This document shows positions 1 through 11,498 of a DNA stretch of 64,000 nucleotides, in pieces. Location of the stretch: assembly GCA_963920705.1 (NCBI GenBank), contig OY987239.1, positions 10,135,504 to 10,199,503 on the forward strand, written 5' to 3'. The position numbers and the translations under genes are program-made. Below the pieces are notes generated by a model, which had not been told where the DNA came from, made no database searches, and saw only the letters and a program-made list of their open reading frames with translations. The stretch's first letter is position 1; each line of letters begins with the position of its first letter. Origin of the DNA: Odiellus spinosus. Its lineage: Eukaryota; Arthropoda; Arachnida; Opiliones; Phalangiidae.

Positions 1-270
1 AATCTCATCTAGCGTCGAAATGAATCCCTGCCCCTGTAACTTCATTAATTCCAATATCTTTCGCCGTGCATAATTAATTATAACCCTCCTTTTCGTCTAT
101 ATAATCCTCTGCCCCCCGTGGCGAGCAGATGCTAAAAGCTTTGGATATCCTGTCTTTTATAAGTTATACAAGTAACTTTTAAATTCATGATGGTAATAAC
201 GTTAGCTCCAAACTAAGACAAACTACATCAAAATAGGACGAAATTAAATTTTAACCTTAAATTTATTTTT
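1..270. other. Unique AT-rich sequence, no feature seen
   Basis: Nothing coding is recognisable before the first TE-C copy. It is presumably intronic DNA upstream of the first CH exon. Confidence 0.4.
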
Positions 271-768
271 CTGTTATTCGTATATTTTCAGATATTTTAT
301 TTTCGGATAAATTGTAACTAAAACAATGAAATTTCTATATTCTTATAATTGTTAAAAGGTTTACCCGAAGATAAGCCTTCGCCGCTTTATCTATCTACAA
401 ATTACTCGTTTTCAAACGTATAACGATGGATAGGAAATTCACGTTTCCAACCAGAATTAGTCTAAAATATAAGAAAAAATTTCAAAATTGACTTTTAATT
501 CGAAGAATATAAATAAAACGACGAAACTAAGATTTTAAATCATATTTTTATTCGTTATTTTTCACGAAAATAAATTTTGAATGTTTTTTTATCCGAACGT
601 ATAACGCGGATAATATTCTAAGATAGGCCATTTTTGTTGGATAATAAAAACGGATATGGATTAGGTTTTTTTTACTTTATCTTGGAATAAGTTAACTCGA
701 ATGAAAAATAGTCTATTTTTAATCAAAGAGATAATATACATCAGAATTTAGTAGATTTTATCCAATTA
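271..768 (+). mobile_element. TE-C copy, both ends lost
   Basis: AT-rich non-autonomous element recognised by blocks shared with 15 other copies: GATAAGCCTTCGCCGCTTTA, AAAACGACGAAACTAAGATT, TTATCCGAACGTATAACGCG and AGAATTTAGTAGATTTTATC. This copy lacks the AGAGCTCGG terminal repeats, so its boundaries are approximate. Confidence 0.8.
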
Positions 769-1103
769 TTTAAAATCAATCAAAATAAGCCTCTTGCTTA
801 TTTCATATTTAAATGAAGCTGATGCTTTGAAGTACATGTTATAACCCAGGTGTATTATATATAAAAAATCCCAAATCTTCAAAACCAAATCAATCTAATG
901 GCATATCTTAATCTAACCTAACCACGCGATTTTTAGTTTAGTGGCTTATTACGCTATCCGAATATCGTTAAAGCCACGTCTGGGTTACCCTATAATCGTT
1001 TACTTTGTGGCAGGACACGATATTGACCAAGTTACAGCCTAGAAATCAATTTAAAGGAAGACTATTGACTGAAAATTTTATCTTTTTTCTCAGTTTTTTG
1101 AAA
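769..1103. other. Unique sequence between TE-C and satellite
   Basis: About 335 bp with no repeat partner elsewhere in the window and no credible coding frame. Confidence 0.4.
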
Positions 1104-3675
1104 ATTTCTTAAAATGGCCGTAACTTTTCTTTACGATGTCCTAGGCATAAACCGATTGCACCATTAAAAAGAAGACATTCCCTAGATTAATTTAAAATAA
1201 TAAAATTAACATGAGCCACTCGTTAAAGATTATTCCGCCACTGATAGAAATCGAGCAAAAATCCAAAAATGACCCCTATCTTAAAATGGCCGTAACTTTT
1301 TTATTTTAACACCTAGGCATAAACCGATTGCACCATTTGAAAGAAGACATTCCCTAGATTAATCTAAAATAATAAAATTGACATGAGCCACTCGTTAAAG
1401 ATTATTTCGCCACTGATAGAAATCGAGCAAAAATCCAAAAATGACCCCTATCTTCAAATGGCCGTAACTTTTCTCTATGATCACCAAGGCATAAACCAAT
1501 TGCACCATTAGAAAGTCGACATTCCCTAGTTTAATTTAAAATAATAAAATTGACATGAGCCACTTGTTAAAGATTATTCCGCCACTGATAGAAATCGAAC
1601 AAAAATCCAAAAATGACCCCTATCTTAAAATGTCCGTAACTTTTTTATTTTACCACCTATACATAAACCGATTGCACCATTAGAAAGAAGACATTCCCTA
1701 GATTAATTTAAAATAATAAAATTGGCATGAGCCACTAATTAAAGATTATTTCGCCACTGATAGAAATCGAGCAAAAATCCAAAAATGACCCCTATCTTAA
1801 AATGGCCGTAACTTTTTTATTTTAACACCTAGGCATAAACCGATTGCACCATTAGAAAGAAGACATTCCCTAGATTAATTTAAAATAATAAAATTGACAT
1901 GAGCCACTCGTTAAAGATTATTCCGCCACTGATAGAAATCGAGCAAAAATCCAAAAATGACCCCTGTCTTAAAATGGCCGTAACTTTTTTATTTTAACAC
2001 CTAGGCATAAACCGATTGCACCCTTAGAAAGAAGACATTCCCTAGATTAATATAAAATAATCAAATTAACACGAGCCACTAATTAAAGACTATTTCGCCA
2101 CTGATAGAAATCGAGAAAAAAATCCAAAAATGACCCCCATCTTAAAATGGCCGTAACTTTTTTATTTTAACACCTAGCCATAAACCGATTGCACCATTAG
2201 AAAGAAGACATTCCATAGATTAATTTAGAATAATGAAATTAACATGAGCCACTCGTTAAAGATTATTCCGCCACTGATAGAAATCGAGCAAAAATCCAAA
2301 AATGACCCCTATCTTAAAATGGCCGTAACTTTTTTATTTTAACACCTAGGCATAAATCGATTGCACCATTTGAAAGTAGACATTCCCTAGATTAATTTAA
2401 AATAATAAAATTAACATGAGCCACTCTTTAAAGACTATTTCGCCACTGATAGAAATCGAGCAAAAATCCAAAAATGACCCCTTTCTTAAAATGGCCGTAA
2501 CTTTTTTATTTTAACACCTAGCCATAAACCGATTGCACCATTAGAAAGAAGACATTCCCTAGATTAATTTAAAATAATAAAATTAACATGAGCCACTCGT
2601 TAAAGATTATTCCGCCACTGATAGAAATCGAGCAAAAATCCAAAAATGACCCCTATCTTGAAATGGCCGTAACTTTTTTATTTTAACACCTAGACATAAA
2701 CCGATTGCACCATTAGAAAGAAGACATTCCCTAGATTAATTTATAATAATAAAATTGACATGAGCCACTCGTTAAAGATTATTCCGTCACTGATAGAAAT
2801 CGAGAAAAAATCCAAAAATGACCCCTATCTTAAAATGATCGTAACTTTTCTCTAGGAACACCAAAGCTTAAACTGATAGCACCATTAGAAAGAAGACATT
2901 CCCTAGATTAATTTAAAATAATAAAATTGGCATGAGCCACTCGTTAAAGATTATTTCGCCACTGATAGAAATCGAGCAAAAATCCAAAAATGACCCCTAT
3001 CTTAAAATGGCCGTAACCTTTTTATTTTAACACCTAGGCATAAACCGATTGCACCATTAGAAAGAAGACATTCCCCCGATTAATTTATAATAATAAAATT
3101 GACATGAGCGACTCGTTAAAGATTATTCCGCCACTGATAGAAATCGAGCAAAAATCCAAAAATGACCCCTATCTTGAAATAGCCGTAACTTTTTTATTTT
3201 AACACCTAGCCATAAACCGATTGCACCATTAGAAAGAAGACATTCCCTAGATTAATTTAAAATAATAAAATTAACATGAGCCACTAATTAAAGATTATTT
3301 CGCCACTGATATAAATCGAGCAAAAATCCAAAAATGACCCTTATCTTAAAATGGCCGTAACGTTTCTCTACGACCTCCTAGCCATAAACCAATTGCACCA
3401 TTTGAAAGAGGACATTCCCTAGATTAATTTAAAATAATAAAATTGACGTGAGCCACTGGTTAAAGATTATTCCGCCACTGATAGAAATCGAGCAAAAATC
3501 CAAAAATGACCCCTATCTTGAAATGGCCGTAACTTTTTTATTTTAACACCTAGGCATAAACCGATTGCACCATTTGAAAGAAGACATTCCCTAGATTAAT
3601 ATAAAATAATCAAATTAACATGAGCCACTCGTTAAAGATTATTCTGCCACTGATAGAAATCGAGCAAAAATTCAA
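1104..3675. repeat. 172-bp satellite array 1 (about 15 copies)
   Basis: Head-to-tail repeats with a spacing of 172 bp, measured between successive AAAATGGCCGTAAC boxes (1111, 1283, 1455 and onward). Conserved sub-blocks are AAAATGGCCGTAACTTTT, ATTGCACCATTAGAAAG, GACATTCCCTAG, GACATGAGCCACTCG and CCACTGATAGAAATCGAGCA. Units differ at scattered positions by roughly 5-10%. A related subfamily forms two more arrays at 31.6 and 49.0 kb. The length resembles a nucleosome repeat. Confidence 0.95.
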
Positions 3676-3886
3676 GTGTTAAAGATTTTGTAAGAGCGTT
3701 CAATTTTCAGCTCTTCCAACATACGTTTTTTTTTCTAGAGCGTTGCTATAGTAACATATACTGACCCAAGTCCATTCTGTATTAGCAACGCTGTATATTT
3801 CTCACACAAAACTATTTAAGACTGCTTTCTCTACCGTGTTTAACATTACGTCCCAATCATTACACTCTATTCCCTTCATTCTCCCT
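3676..3886. other. Unique sequence between satellite and TE-B
   Basis: No repeat partner or coding frame seen. Confidence 0.4.
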
Positions 3887-3890
3887 TTAA

Positions 3891-4326
3891 AGGGAGAATG
3901 CAACCTAATTACAAGTGATTTTTTTTTATCGATTCCTTATCGTTTAAATAGGCCTAATCCATCGATAAAAAGTTTACAATACAAATATTAAACTAGAAAT
4001 AAATTTAAAACTTACCCTGAAAATAGGCTTAGCGGGATTCGTGGAGATCCTGAATCGCGTCCGTGTTAGGTCTAGCGACCAATGAGCGAAGGCCAGTCGT
4101 TCGCGCGAGATCTCCGCGAGACTTACGTCGCGCGCGATTGGTCGCTAGATCTCACACTCGAGGAAATCAGGACCTCCATGAATCCCACTAAGCCTATTTT
4201 CAGGGTAAGTTTTAAATTTATTTCTAGTTTAATATTTGTTTGTAAATTTTTTAAATAGTGGATTAGGCCTATTTAAACAATAAGGAATCGATAAAAAATC
4301 ACTTGTTGTTAGGTTGCATCCTCCCT
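3891..4326. mobile_element. TE-B, complete copy flanked by TTAA
   Basis: Long imperfect hairpin element. The left end AGGGAGAATGCAACCTAA is mirrored at the right by TTAGGTTGCATCCTCCCT, and the inverted arms extend about 200 bp to a centre near 4,105. TTAA is present on both sides (3887-3890 and 4327-4330). A TTAA duplication is characteristic of the piggyBac and Kolobok superfamilies, so this is a candidate miniature derivative of one of them. Confidence 0.9.
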
Positions 4327-4330
4327 TTAA

Positions 4331-4630
4331 GTCCAATGAACCTGAAGCTTTATAACTTACTAATAAATTAGGTCAGGTTTTATGGATACGCAATTGATTT
4401 ATTTTTTATATTTTTATTATTTCGCCTGTGTATTCCAAGGCTGTTGTTTTAATTCCAATAGTTTTTTTTTCCCATTAATCCACTCGATTTAGCTTAGCCT
4501 TAAATATTAAACACAGCTTACTTTTGTGCCTGTTAACAATCGAATTCTTTATACAGGAAAATGTTTTTCAAATAAATCGTTCACTTGAAATTCTTGTCAC
4601 ATAAGAGCAAAATCAATCGCATGCTTACAT
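4331..4630. other. Unique AT-rich sequence
   Basis: About 300 bp between TE-B and TE-C with nothing recognisable. Confidence 0.4.
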
Positions 4631-5076
4631 AGAGCTCGGAATTCGTATAATTTTTATTAATTGGATAAAATCTACTAAATTCTGATGTATATTATCTGTT
4701 TGATTAAAAATAGACTTCATTCGAGTTAACTTATTCGAAGATAAAGTAAAAAAACCTAATCCATATCCGTTTTTATTATCCAACAAAAATGGCAACTTAT
4801 CTTAGAATATTATCCGCGTTATACGTTCGGATAAAAAACATTCAAAATTTATTTTCCGTGAAAAATAACGAATAAAAAGATGATTTAAAATCTTAGTTTC
4901 GTCGTTTTATTTATATTCTTCGAATTAAAAGTCAATTTGAAATATTTTTCTTATATTTTAGACTAATTCTGGCTGGAAACGTGAATTTCTTATCCATCGT
5001 TAAACGTTTGAAAACGAGTAATTTGTAGATAGATAAAGCGGCGAAGGCTTATCTTCGGATAAACCTTTTAACGATT
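4631..5076 (-). mobile_element. TE-C copy, reverse orientation, distal end missing
   Basis: Starts with the terminal motif AGAGCTCGGAATTCG and follows the TE-C consensus in reverse until the GCGGCGAAGGCTTATC block, then loses similarity. It ends about 115 bp before the first Nav exon. Confidence 0.85.
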
Positions 5077-5191
5077 TATTATTTGGGAGTAGGTTTTATT
5101 TTTTAAAGATTGAATAATCATAAATGTTATGAAATATTATAATTAAAAGCAATTTTATTCATACCTTATTTATTTTTTCATTTATTATTAG

Positions 5192-5309
5192 ATTTATACG
5201 GATTGGGCGAACCACTATTTGGAGAGGGGGCGTTCCAAGCGCTACATCCAAGACCTCCAGAATGACGTCAGCGATGGTGTACTCCTAGCAGATGTAATCG
5301 AAGCCGTCA
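5192..5309 (+). CDS. Nav: Neuron navigator exon: first half of CH domain (internal exon)
   Basis: This internal exon encodes 39 residues plus one base, from IYTDWANHYL to VLLADVIEAV, which is the N-terminal half of a calponin-homology domain. The closest family I recognise is neuron navigator (NAV1/2/3, sickie, UNC-53): large cytoskeletal proteins that act in axon guidance and cell migration and bind actin or microtubule plus ends. The Trp of the first helix and the DGVLLA turn typical of CH domains are present. The acceptor is a pyrimidine-rich tract ending in TTAG at 5191, and the donor GTAAGT begins at 5310, leaving the codon split after its first base. No initiator Met is visible here, so the protein starts further left, outside the window. 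Family recognition is from memory of conserved motifs, not a search. Confidence 0.92.
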
Positions 5310-5525
5310 GTAAGTGAAAATTTAATTCAATTACTTAATAATCATTATGGGGTGTCATGGGCTTCCAACCGATTACCCCATGTCCTCGGGAATGGTTGGT
5401 AAAGATTCTCTGCCATTGATAATGCATTGTTAAAAATTCGCTTTTACTGAAGCGTTTTGTTTAACCCAATTATTCCCATATTCCTGGGTTTCATTAATTA
5501 GTCCTTGTTATTATATACGTTACAT

Positions 5526-5865
5526 CAGAAGCCGATGAAACCCTCCTTTGAAGTCTACTACTCTAATGTTCGATATAGCGCTCCTCTCTGTATGGGTAAA
5601 ATTCCCAATTTTACGAGATCGGAGGGGTCCTACTTCATACCCCCCTGTCTACGGAAAATTGGAAATTCTCTCTCTCTCCACAAACGACGACGTTTTTTTG
5701 ACGAACTCCGAGGCTGCTAGAGATATTCGCTGGACGAACTCCCGCTCCGAAAATATCTACCGTTAGGAGGCGTACGAATCGCGATTTTTGAAACTAACCC
5801 ATACAGAGAGGGGTAGACAAGACCAGGTAGTAATAGACTTCAAAGGAGGGTTTCATCGGCTTCTG
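5526..5865 (-). mobile_element. TE-A copy 1
   Basis: Inverted ends CAGAAGCCGATGAAACCC and GGGTTTCATCGGCTTCTG. Direct 7-bp duplication GTTACAT on both sides. Arms continue through CTCCTTTGAAGTCTA. Orientation is assigned from the end that reads TCTAATGTTCGATATAGCGC. Confidence 0.95.
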
Positions 5866-6358
5866 GTTACATATGTCATGTAGCTTCGAAATTCAGCCAC
5901 AAATTGTAATGAAAATTCCGTGAAGTAACAATGAAAAGAAATTCCTAGGCTGGCAAGTCAGCGACTATAAAATAACATCACGTTCAGGCAATAACTTATA
6001 ATCTTACATATCCATTGAAATTCGGACCCCCGTTACGATTAAGACTTAATCCTACCCTTAATTGTGTGGGAATAGACACGCTCTCTCACTAACAGCAATT
6101 TCCTGGCACTTGCTGCCTCTTGTACAGTGATTTTTCCACCTACATTATCATTCTTCCACCCTCATACGTTTTGGCGGGAAATAAAAGTTTATAGGTGTAA
6201 TAATTCATTAGATTATCAACCTACCATTTTCCTTAGCGTTTTATAGTTTCAATCTTGAAAGGAATCAAAATTAACATTAGGGAAATATGTTTATTATGAG
6301 TATTGCAGTAGCTTCCATAGGTTAAACTCTATGGGGAACTCAAACTAATAGGCTTATG
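5866..6358. other. Unique intron sequence
   Basis: About 490 bp without a repeat partner or coding frame. Confidence 0.4.
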
Positions 6359-6695
6359 CAGAAGCCGATGAAACCCTCCTTTGAAGTCTATTACTCCCGG
6401 GTCTTGTCTACCCCTCTCTGTAAGGGTTAGTTTCAAAAAGCGCGATTCGTACGCCTCCTAACGGTAGATATTTTCGGAGCGGGAGTTCGTCCACCGAATA
6501 TCTCTAGCAGCCTTGGAGTTCGTCAAAAAAACGTCGTCGTTTGTGGAGAGAGAGAATTTCCAATTTTCCGTAGACAGGGGGTATGAAGTAGGACCCCTCC
6601 GATCTCGTAAAATTGTGAATTTTACCCATACAGAGAGGAGCGCTATATGGAACATTGGAGTAGTAGACTTCAAAGGAGGGTTTCATCGGCTTCTG
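6359..6695 (+). mobile_element. TE-A copy 2
   Basis: Complete 337-bp copy with matching CAGAAGCC/GGCTTCTG ends, flanked by direct 7-bp duplication GCTTATG. Confidence 0.95.
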
Positions 6696-6889
6696 GCTTA
6701 TGGTAAAAGCGTGTAATGTCCCAAGTTAATCTTTATGATCGAGATTCTAATCTCAACACGTTCCTTTTTATTCCCAAAAATACATTAAGGTCACGTGACC
6801 TAAAGGAATAATATTATGGTTTCTTGAATTTGATACTTAAAAATTAAACCCCATGAAAATAAACAGTTTTACTATTTAAAAACTACAAT

Positions 6890-7012
6890 AATTAATTTTC
6901 ATAAACTTTAAATGGAAATTGAGTCATATTTTCGGGTTGATCGTTAAAAAACGATTCAAAATATATATACATATGTCATAGAACAAAATTACAGTGACAG
7001 TAAAATCCCATA
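6890..7012 (+). repeat. Dispersed element fragment with ATAGAACAAAATTAC core, left arm
   Basis: The block from GATCGTTAAAAAACGATTC through ATAGAACAAAATTACAGTGA recurs at 14,370-14,475 and 24,935-25,005, and inverted at 8,985-9,036. It contains the short self-complementary GTTAAAAAAC. It probably marks one end of an old inverted element spanning to 9,036. Confidence 0.6.
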
Positions 7013-7634
7013 CAAATTTTTGCATATGTCCGACCCCCTCGATAATTTGTTAGTCCATTCTAGTTCCATTTGATCTGTATATTCTTTGCTTTGCCTGGTA
7101 AGTTAACTTGGCTCTAACGCCATCGCGGGGATTCTCTAGAAAGCTTGATCATTGGGTCCGGGGGTCGCTGTAGTCTCTGTTTAATTTAGCCGTATCCCTT
7201 TGCTTACCGAGTTTAACCGTGGTTTAACGTGAGTCACTGGACTCACGGTTGATAATCTCCTTTCACGCGCGGCTGATCTCTAGTCTTAAGTGCACCATTA
7301 CCGCGTCACAAGCTTAAATAACACCCCAAAGCGACAAAACCTCCGTCTAGGTAATGCCAAGGAAGATCTATAATGGGAATAAGCGAAGCTTGGCGCGCAT
7401 TTTGCCCGTTCCCGTTAGTACCCCATCAAATCCGCCATTTTTGTTACCCAGAAACGAGGTGATATTTTTTTGTAGACTTAGTAGAACCACTGCAGCAGAA
7501 AGATCCTACGCTGGAGATATTTCATACTGGTTTATCGCGCGGCTTACTCACTCCCCTAGAAGCCTCTAGTTCCCTCAAAGCAAACTATATAGTTGCCGAA
7601 ACTCTATCTATAGTAGTTTTAACCCTACCAGTAT
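7013..7634. other. Unique sequence inside the possible inverted element
   Basis: About 620 bp with a 71-residue open frame that has no recognisable motif. I do not call a gene. Confidence 0.4.
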
Positions 7635-7950
7635 CAAGAATCCATTCATGTTTCATAAGAATATGGGAACATGGCTTTAGCCTCTGGTACCATCCTCCCA
7701 AACTTTGTAACAAAAGTTCGTCCGCAATTTTCGCAACATTTGTACGCTTAGATCTTTTTTCGGTCGGCTCCATTTTTATTAACCAAAATATTATGTCAAG
7801 GTCGTTAGTGGCGCGGGTTAATAATAGATGTCAGGAGCGATTTACTTGAAAAATCGATTCGAAGCGGACGAACTTTTGCTACAAAGTTTGGGAGGATGGT
7901 TATTGAATCGCGGCCCTCCCATATTCTTATGGAATCTGAATGAATTCTTG
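7635..7950. mobile_element. TE-E copy 1
   Basis: Inverted ends CAAGAATCCATTCA and TGAATTCTTG surround arms containing CCATCCTCCCAAACTTTGTA and its complement. Flanking 7-mers CCAGTAT and CTAGTAT differ at one base, consistent with a decayed 7-bp duplication. Confidence 0.85.
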
Positions 7951-8197
7951 CTAGTATGAATAGTACCTACTACGTCTAAAAACACTTCCCGAGTGTAAGG
8001 TTACCAAACAAGCTTTCGTTTAATTTAAGGCGCCGGCAAGGGAGACATTGATACGTCATACGTTTCTATTTCACACCTCGATGGCATCCCCCTTAGTGAG
8101 GGAATTACGGAATTTGCCCTTACATGCACTCTCCCAGTAAGGGGGCTCCATGATGTCAACTTTCTTTCCCCCTTGGCTCTTTGCTGTCTCCTTATTA

Positions 8198-8264
8198 CAA
8201 ATAACTAGGTTTCCTAGTCTATCCCTTTACCTTCTGGCATTGATGCTGTCATTGTAAGCATTGT
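8198..8264. repeat. 67-bp direct duplication, left copy
   Basis: Matches 8602-8668 with one mismatch and abuts the left end of TE-A copy 3 exactly. It takes the place of the usual 7-bp duplication. Confidence 0.95.
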
Positions 8265-8601
8265 CAGAAGTAGATGAAACCCTCCTTTGAAGTCAATTAC
8301 TCCCGGGTCTTGTCTACCCCTCTCTGTATGGGTTAGTTTCAAAAAGCGCGATTCGTACGTATCCTAACGGTAGATATTTTCGGAGCGGGAGTTCGTCCAG
8401 CGAATATCTCTAGCAGCCTTGGAGTTCGTCAACCAAACGTCGTCGTTTGTGGAGAGAGAGAATTTCCAATTATCCGTAGACAGGGGGTATGAAGTAGGAC
8501 CCCTTCTAACTCGTAAAATTGGGAATTTTACCCATATAGAGAGGAGCGCTATATGGAACATTGGAGTAGTAGACTTCAAAGGAGGGTTTCATCGGCTTCT
8601 G
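8265..8601 (+). mobile_element. TE-A copy 3, flanked by 67-bp duplication
   Basis: Complete copy with a variant left end CAGAAGTAGATG and right end CATCGGCTTCTG. The immediately flanking 7-mers do not match each other; instead a 67-bp segment is duplicated on the two sides. Confidence 0.95.
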
Positions 8602-8668
8602 CAAATAACTAGGTTTCCTAGTCTATCCCTTTACCTTCTGGCATTGTTGCTGTCATTGTAAGCATTGT
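8602..8668. repeat. 67-bp direct duplication, right copy
   Basis: Begins directly after TTCTG of TE-A copy 3 and repeats 8198-8264 with a single A/T difference. Confidence 0.95.
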
Positions 8669-8984
8669 TATACAGTCGTATTCGATCGACCCGTTGGTAT
8701 TGAGAGAGTAAATAATGGTAACCTTTTAGAGCGTATCGTTCGAGTGATTTCAATTGGAAAAAAACATACAATTTTCCCCCTTGTATTTAATTTAGGGATT
8801 ATGCTGGATGGAAAACGTGCCTTTTAGCCTTAAACCCCGAACACCCCTTGTTTGTTCGTATAAACCAGGCCTCGATACTTAAAGGTGTAGTTGCCTTATA
8901 CTTCTATAGGGAAATCATGTGACCATAGTGATGACGTAGATTGCGGGGAATTTTAATTTTCAAAATTTTGAAAATGGCGATTAT

Positions 8985-9036
8985 AAAATATGTATTTTTA
9001 CTGTCGCGGTAATTTTGTTCTATGGCATATGTAGGT
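8985..9036 (-). repeat. Dispersed element fragment, right (inverted) arm
   Basis: TTTTTACTGTCGCGGTAATT followed by TTGTTCTATGGCATATG is the reverse complement of the 6,960-7,010 block. Confidence 0.6.
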
Positions 9037-9044
9037 TTGCGTCC

Positions 9045-9105
9045 GCTTGCGCAGTTTCCCACTTGCGCATTTTCATTTGCGCAGTAGCCATTTGCGCGGT
9101 TCCCA
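9045..9105. repeat. Short TTGCGCA-rich tandem tract
   Basis: Four irregularly spaced TTGCGC units, three of them as TTGCGCA, occur within 60 bp just upstream of the second Nav exon. It is degenerate and no function is implied. Confidence 0.6.
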
Positions 9106-9176
9106 TTGCTAGTGAATTTGTGAAGCTAACTTTATCTTGGGGGTATAATTAATTTGTTTTATTTATATTTTTGTAG

Positions 9177-9229
9177 CTGGAGCTAAAGTGCCTGACATCA
9201 ATCGAAAACCCAAAGGAGCCAATCAAATG
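9177..9229 (+). CDS. Nav: Neuron navigator exon: CH domain middle
   Basis: This 53-bp exon completes the split codon (a+ct, Thr) and adds GAKVPDINRKPKGANQM. It corresponds to the segment of navigator CH domains that reads like 'EKVEDINGCPKNRSQM', with the conserved DIN and the closing QM. The acceptor TTTTTGTAG ends at 9176 and the donor GTAAGT starts at 9230, directly after the ATG codon, so the exon ends in phase 0. It is very short and would be missed by an ORF scan. The intron before it is 3,867 bp and carries four transposon copies. The intron after it is 15,811 bp and holds several satellite arrays. The fit in frame and motif to the flanking exons makes this call strong despite the length. 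Confidence 0.88.
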
Positions 9230-9369
9230 GTAAGTCAAAATGTATTTACATTACTTTTGTTAATATACTGGGTCAATTAACAGGATGGTATATAACTGTT
9301 AAACTATATATATATACATGGTCGTTTGATCGAATTTGATAAGAAAATGTGTTGAAATGATCCAATTTT

Positions 9370-10166
9370 CTCAGTTTTTTTGAGGTATTTGATCAAAGTA
9401 ATATTGGTTTTTGAGTTTTTGAGGCATTTGATCAATGTTATTTGGCTTTTTTGAGGCATTTTATCAAAATAATTTAGGTTTTTGAGGCGTTTGATCAAAG
9501 TAATTTGGTTTTTTGAGGCATTTGATCAAAGTAATTTGGTTTTTTGAGGCATTTGATCAAAGTTATTTGGCTTTTTGAGGCATTTGATCAAAGTAATTTA
9601 GGTTTTTTGAGCCATTTGATGAAAGTAATATGGTTTTTTGAGGCATTTGATGAAAGTAATTTGGTTTTTTGAGGTATTTGATCGAAGTAATTTGATTTTA
9701 AGAGGCATTTGATCGAAGTAATATGGTTTTTTGAGGCATTTGATCGAAGTAATTTGGTTTTTGAGGCATTTGATCGAAGTAATTTGGTTTTTGAGGCATT
9801 TGATCGAAGTAATTTGGGTTTTTGAGGCATTTGATCGAAGTAATTTGGGTTTTTGAGGCATTTGATCAAAGTAATTTGGGTTTTTGAGGAATTTGATCAA
9901 AGTAATTTGGTTTTTTGAGGCATTTGATCAAAGTGATTTGGTTTTTTCAGGCATTTGATCAAAGTAACTTGGTTTTTTGAGGCATTTGATCAAAGTAATT
10001 TGGTTTTTTGAGGCATTTGATCAAAGTAATTTGGTTTTTTGAGGCATTTGATCAAAGTAATTTGGTTTTTTGAGGCATTTGATCAAAGTAATTTGGTTTT
10101 TTGAGGCATTTGATCAAAGTAATTTGGTTTTTTGAGGCATTTGATCAAAGTAATTTGGTTTTTTGA
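9370..10166. repeat. 31-bp minisatellite (TTTGATCAAA unit), about 25 copies
   Basis: The unit reads roughly AGGCATTTGATCAAAGTAAT plus TTGGTTTTTTG, period 31. Each unit carries the perfect 10-bp palindrome TTTGATCAAA, replaced in a middle block by TTTGATCGAA or TTTGATGAAA. Copies to the right (after about 9,960) are nearly identical, those to the left are more divergent. Stop-free frames on the reverse strand are repeat artefacts. Confidence 0.95.
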
Positions 10167-10410
10167 TGTAACTTCGGCCCCTAGAGTGTCAGAATTTACC
10201 CCTACCTTTGGTGATGTATTAAACTAACGGGGCTTTATTTACTTCTATAGAATAAAAATATATACTTTTGATACCACCCATGTTTTCGCCAGGTTCCTGT
10301 GTCAGTTTATAAAATATGCAAATAAAATTCACCAGCCAAATGGCGATTATAATATCTCGCTATCTTAATCCACGTTAGACGAGAACTTGCCCCGACTGCT
10401 TGGGCATTAA
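10167..10410. other. Unique sequence
   Basis: No feature seen between the minisatellite and TE-B. Confidence 0.4.
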
Positions 10411-10849
10411 AGGGAGAATGCAACCTAATTACAAGTGATTTTTTTTTTTTATCGATTCCTTATCGTTTAAATAGGCCTAATCCACCGATAAAAAGTTTAC
10501 AATACAAATATTAAACTAGAAATAAATTTAAAACTTACCCTGAAAATAGGCTTAGCCGGATTCATGGAGATCCTGAATCGCGTCCGTGTAAGGTCTAGCG
10601 ACCAATGAGCGAAGGCCCGTCGTTCACGCGAGATCTCCACGAGACTTACGTCGCGCGCGATTGGTCGCTAGACCTTACACGCGAGGAAAACAGGAGCTCC
10701 ATGAATCCCGCTAAGCCTATTTTCAGGGTAAGTTTTAAATTTATTTCTAGTTTAATATTTGTTTGTAAATATTTTCAGTAGTGGATTAGGCCTATTTAAA
10801 CAATAAGGAATCGATAAAAAATCACTTGTTGTTAGGTTGCATCCTCCCT
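10411..10849. mobile_element. TE-B, second complete copy flanked by TTAA
   Basis: Same ends as the 3,891 copy (AGGGAGAATGCAACCTAA ... TTAGGTTGCATCCTCCCT) with TTAA at 10407-10410 and 10850-10853. The two copies are highly similar, which suggests fairly recent activity. Confidence 0.9.
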
Positions 10850-10853
10850 TTAA

Positions 10854-11168
10854 CGAACACTTTACTAACGGTTAGGGGTTGAAATATTCCAATTCCATTT
10901 GGGATTAAATTTTTGTAATCATAAAAGTAGAATTAATCCACCGGGATAGAAATCACCCACCTCAAGTTTTCCACCGGGGGCTCGTTTTAGATTTTGATTT
11001 AAAAATTTTGGCGGGGTGATGACGCGTCAGATCATGTGGGTCATATTGACGTGGAGTTTCATCCTTAGAATGCAATGAGTTGAAAGCTACTGATCATACC
11101 CTCGACATTTATTGGTGTAAATGCAGAGACGGGTTACCCTTGATTTACTCCTGTTCATGCAAAGGGAT
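10854..11168. other. Unique sequence
   Basis: About 315 bp, no repeat partner or coding frame. Confidence 0.4.
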
Positions 11169-11498
11169 GATGAAACCCTCCTTTGAAGTCTATTACTCCC
11201 GGGTCTTGTCTACCCCTCTCTGTATGGGTTAGTTTCAAAAAGCGCGATTCATACGCCTCCTAACGGTAGATATTTTCGGAGCGGGAGTTCGTCCAGCGAA
11301 TATCTCTAGCAGCCTCGGAGTTCGTCAAAAAAACGTCGTCGTATGTGGAGAGAGAGAATTTCCAATTTTCCGTAGACAGGGGGGTATGAAGTAGGACCCC
11401 TCCGATCTCGTAAAATTGTGAATTTTACCCATACAGAGAGGAGCGCTATATCGAACATTAGAGTAGTAGACTTCAAAGGAGGGTTTCATCTACTTCTG
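11169..11498 (+). mobile_element. TE-A copy 4, left end eroded
   Basis: The left end begins at GATGAAACCCTCC without CAGAAG. The right end is the variant CATCTACTTCTG. No target duplication can be read because of the missing end. Confidence 0.9.

Larger units (their letters stand above)
5310..9176 (+). other. Nav intron between first two CH exons
   Basis: The 3.9-kb intron runs from GTAAGT to TTGTAG. It contains three TE-A copies, one TE-E copy, fragments of an inverted element with a conserved ATAGAACAAAATTAC core, and a short TTGCGCA-rich tract about 70 bp before the acceptor. No other exon is evident. Confidence 0.85.

Noticed and set aside
1104-3675. Primate alpha satellite because of the ~171-bp period
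   Set aside because: The sequence shows no similarity to alphoid monomers that I can recall. The period fits a nucleosome repeat and is shared by many unrelated satellites.
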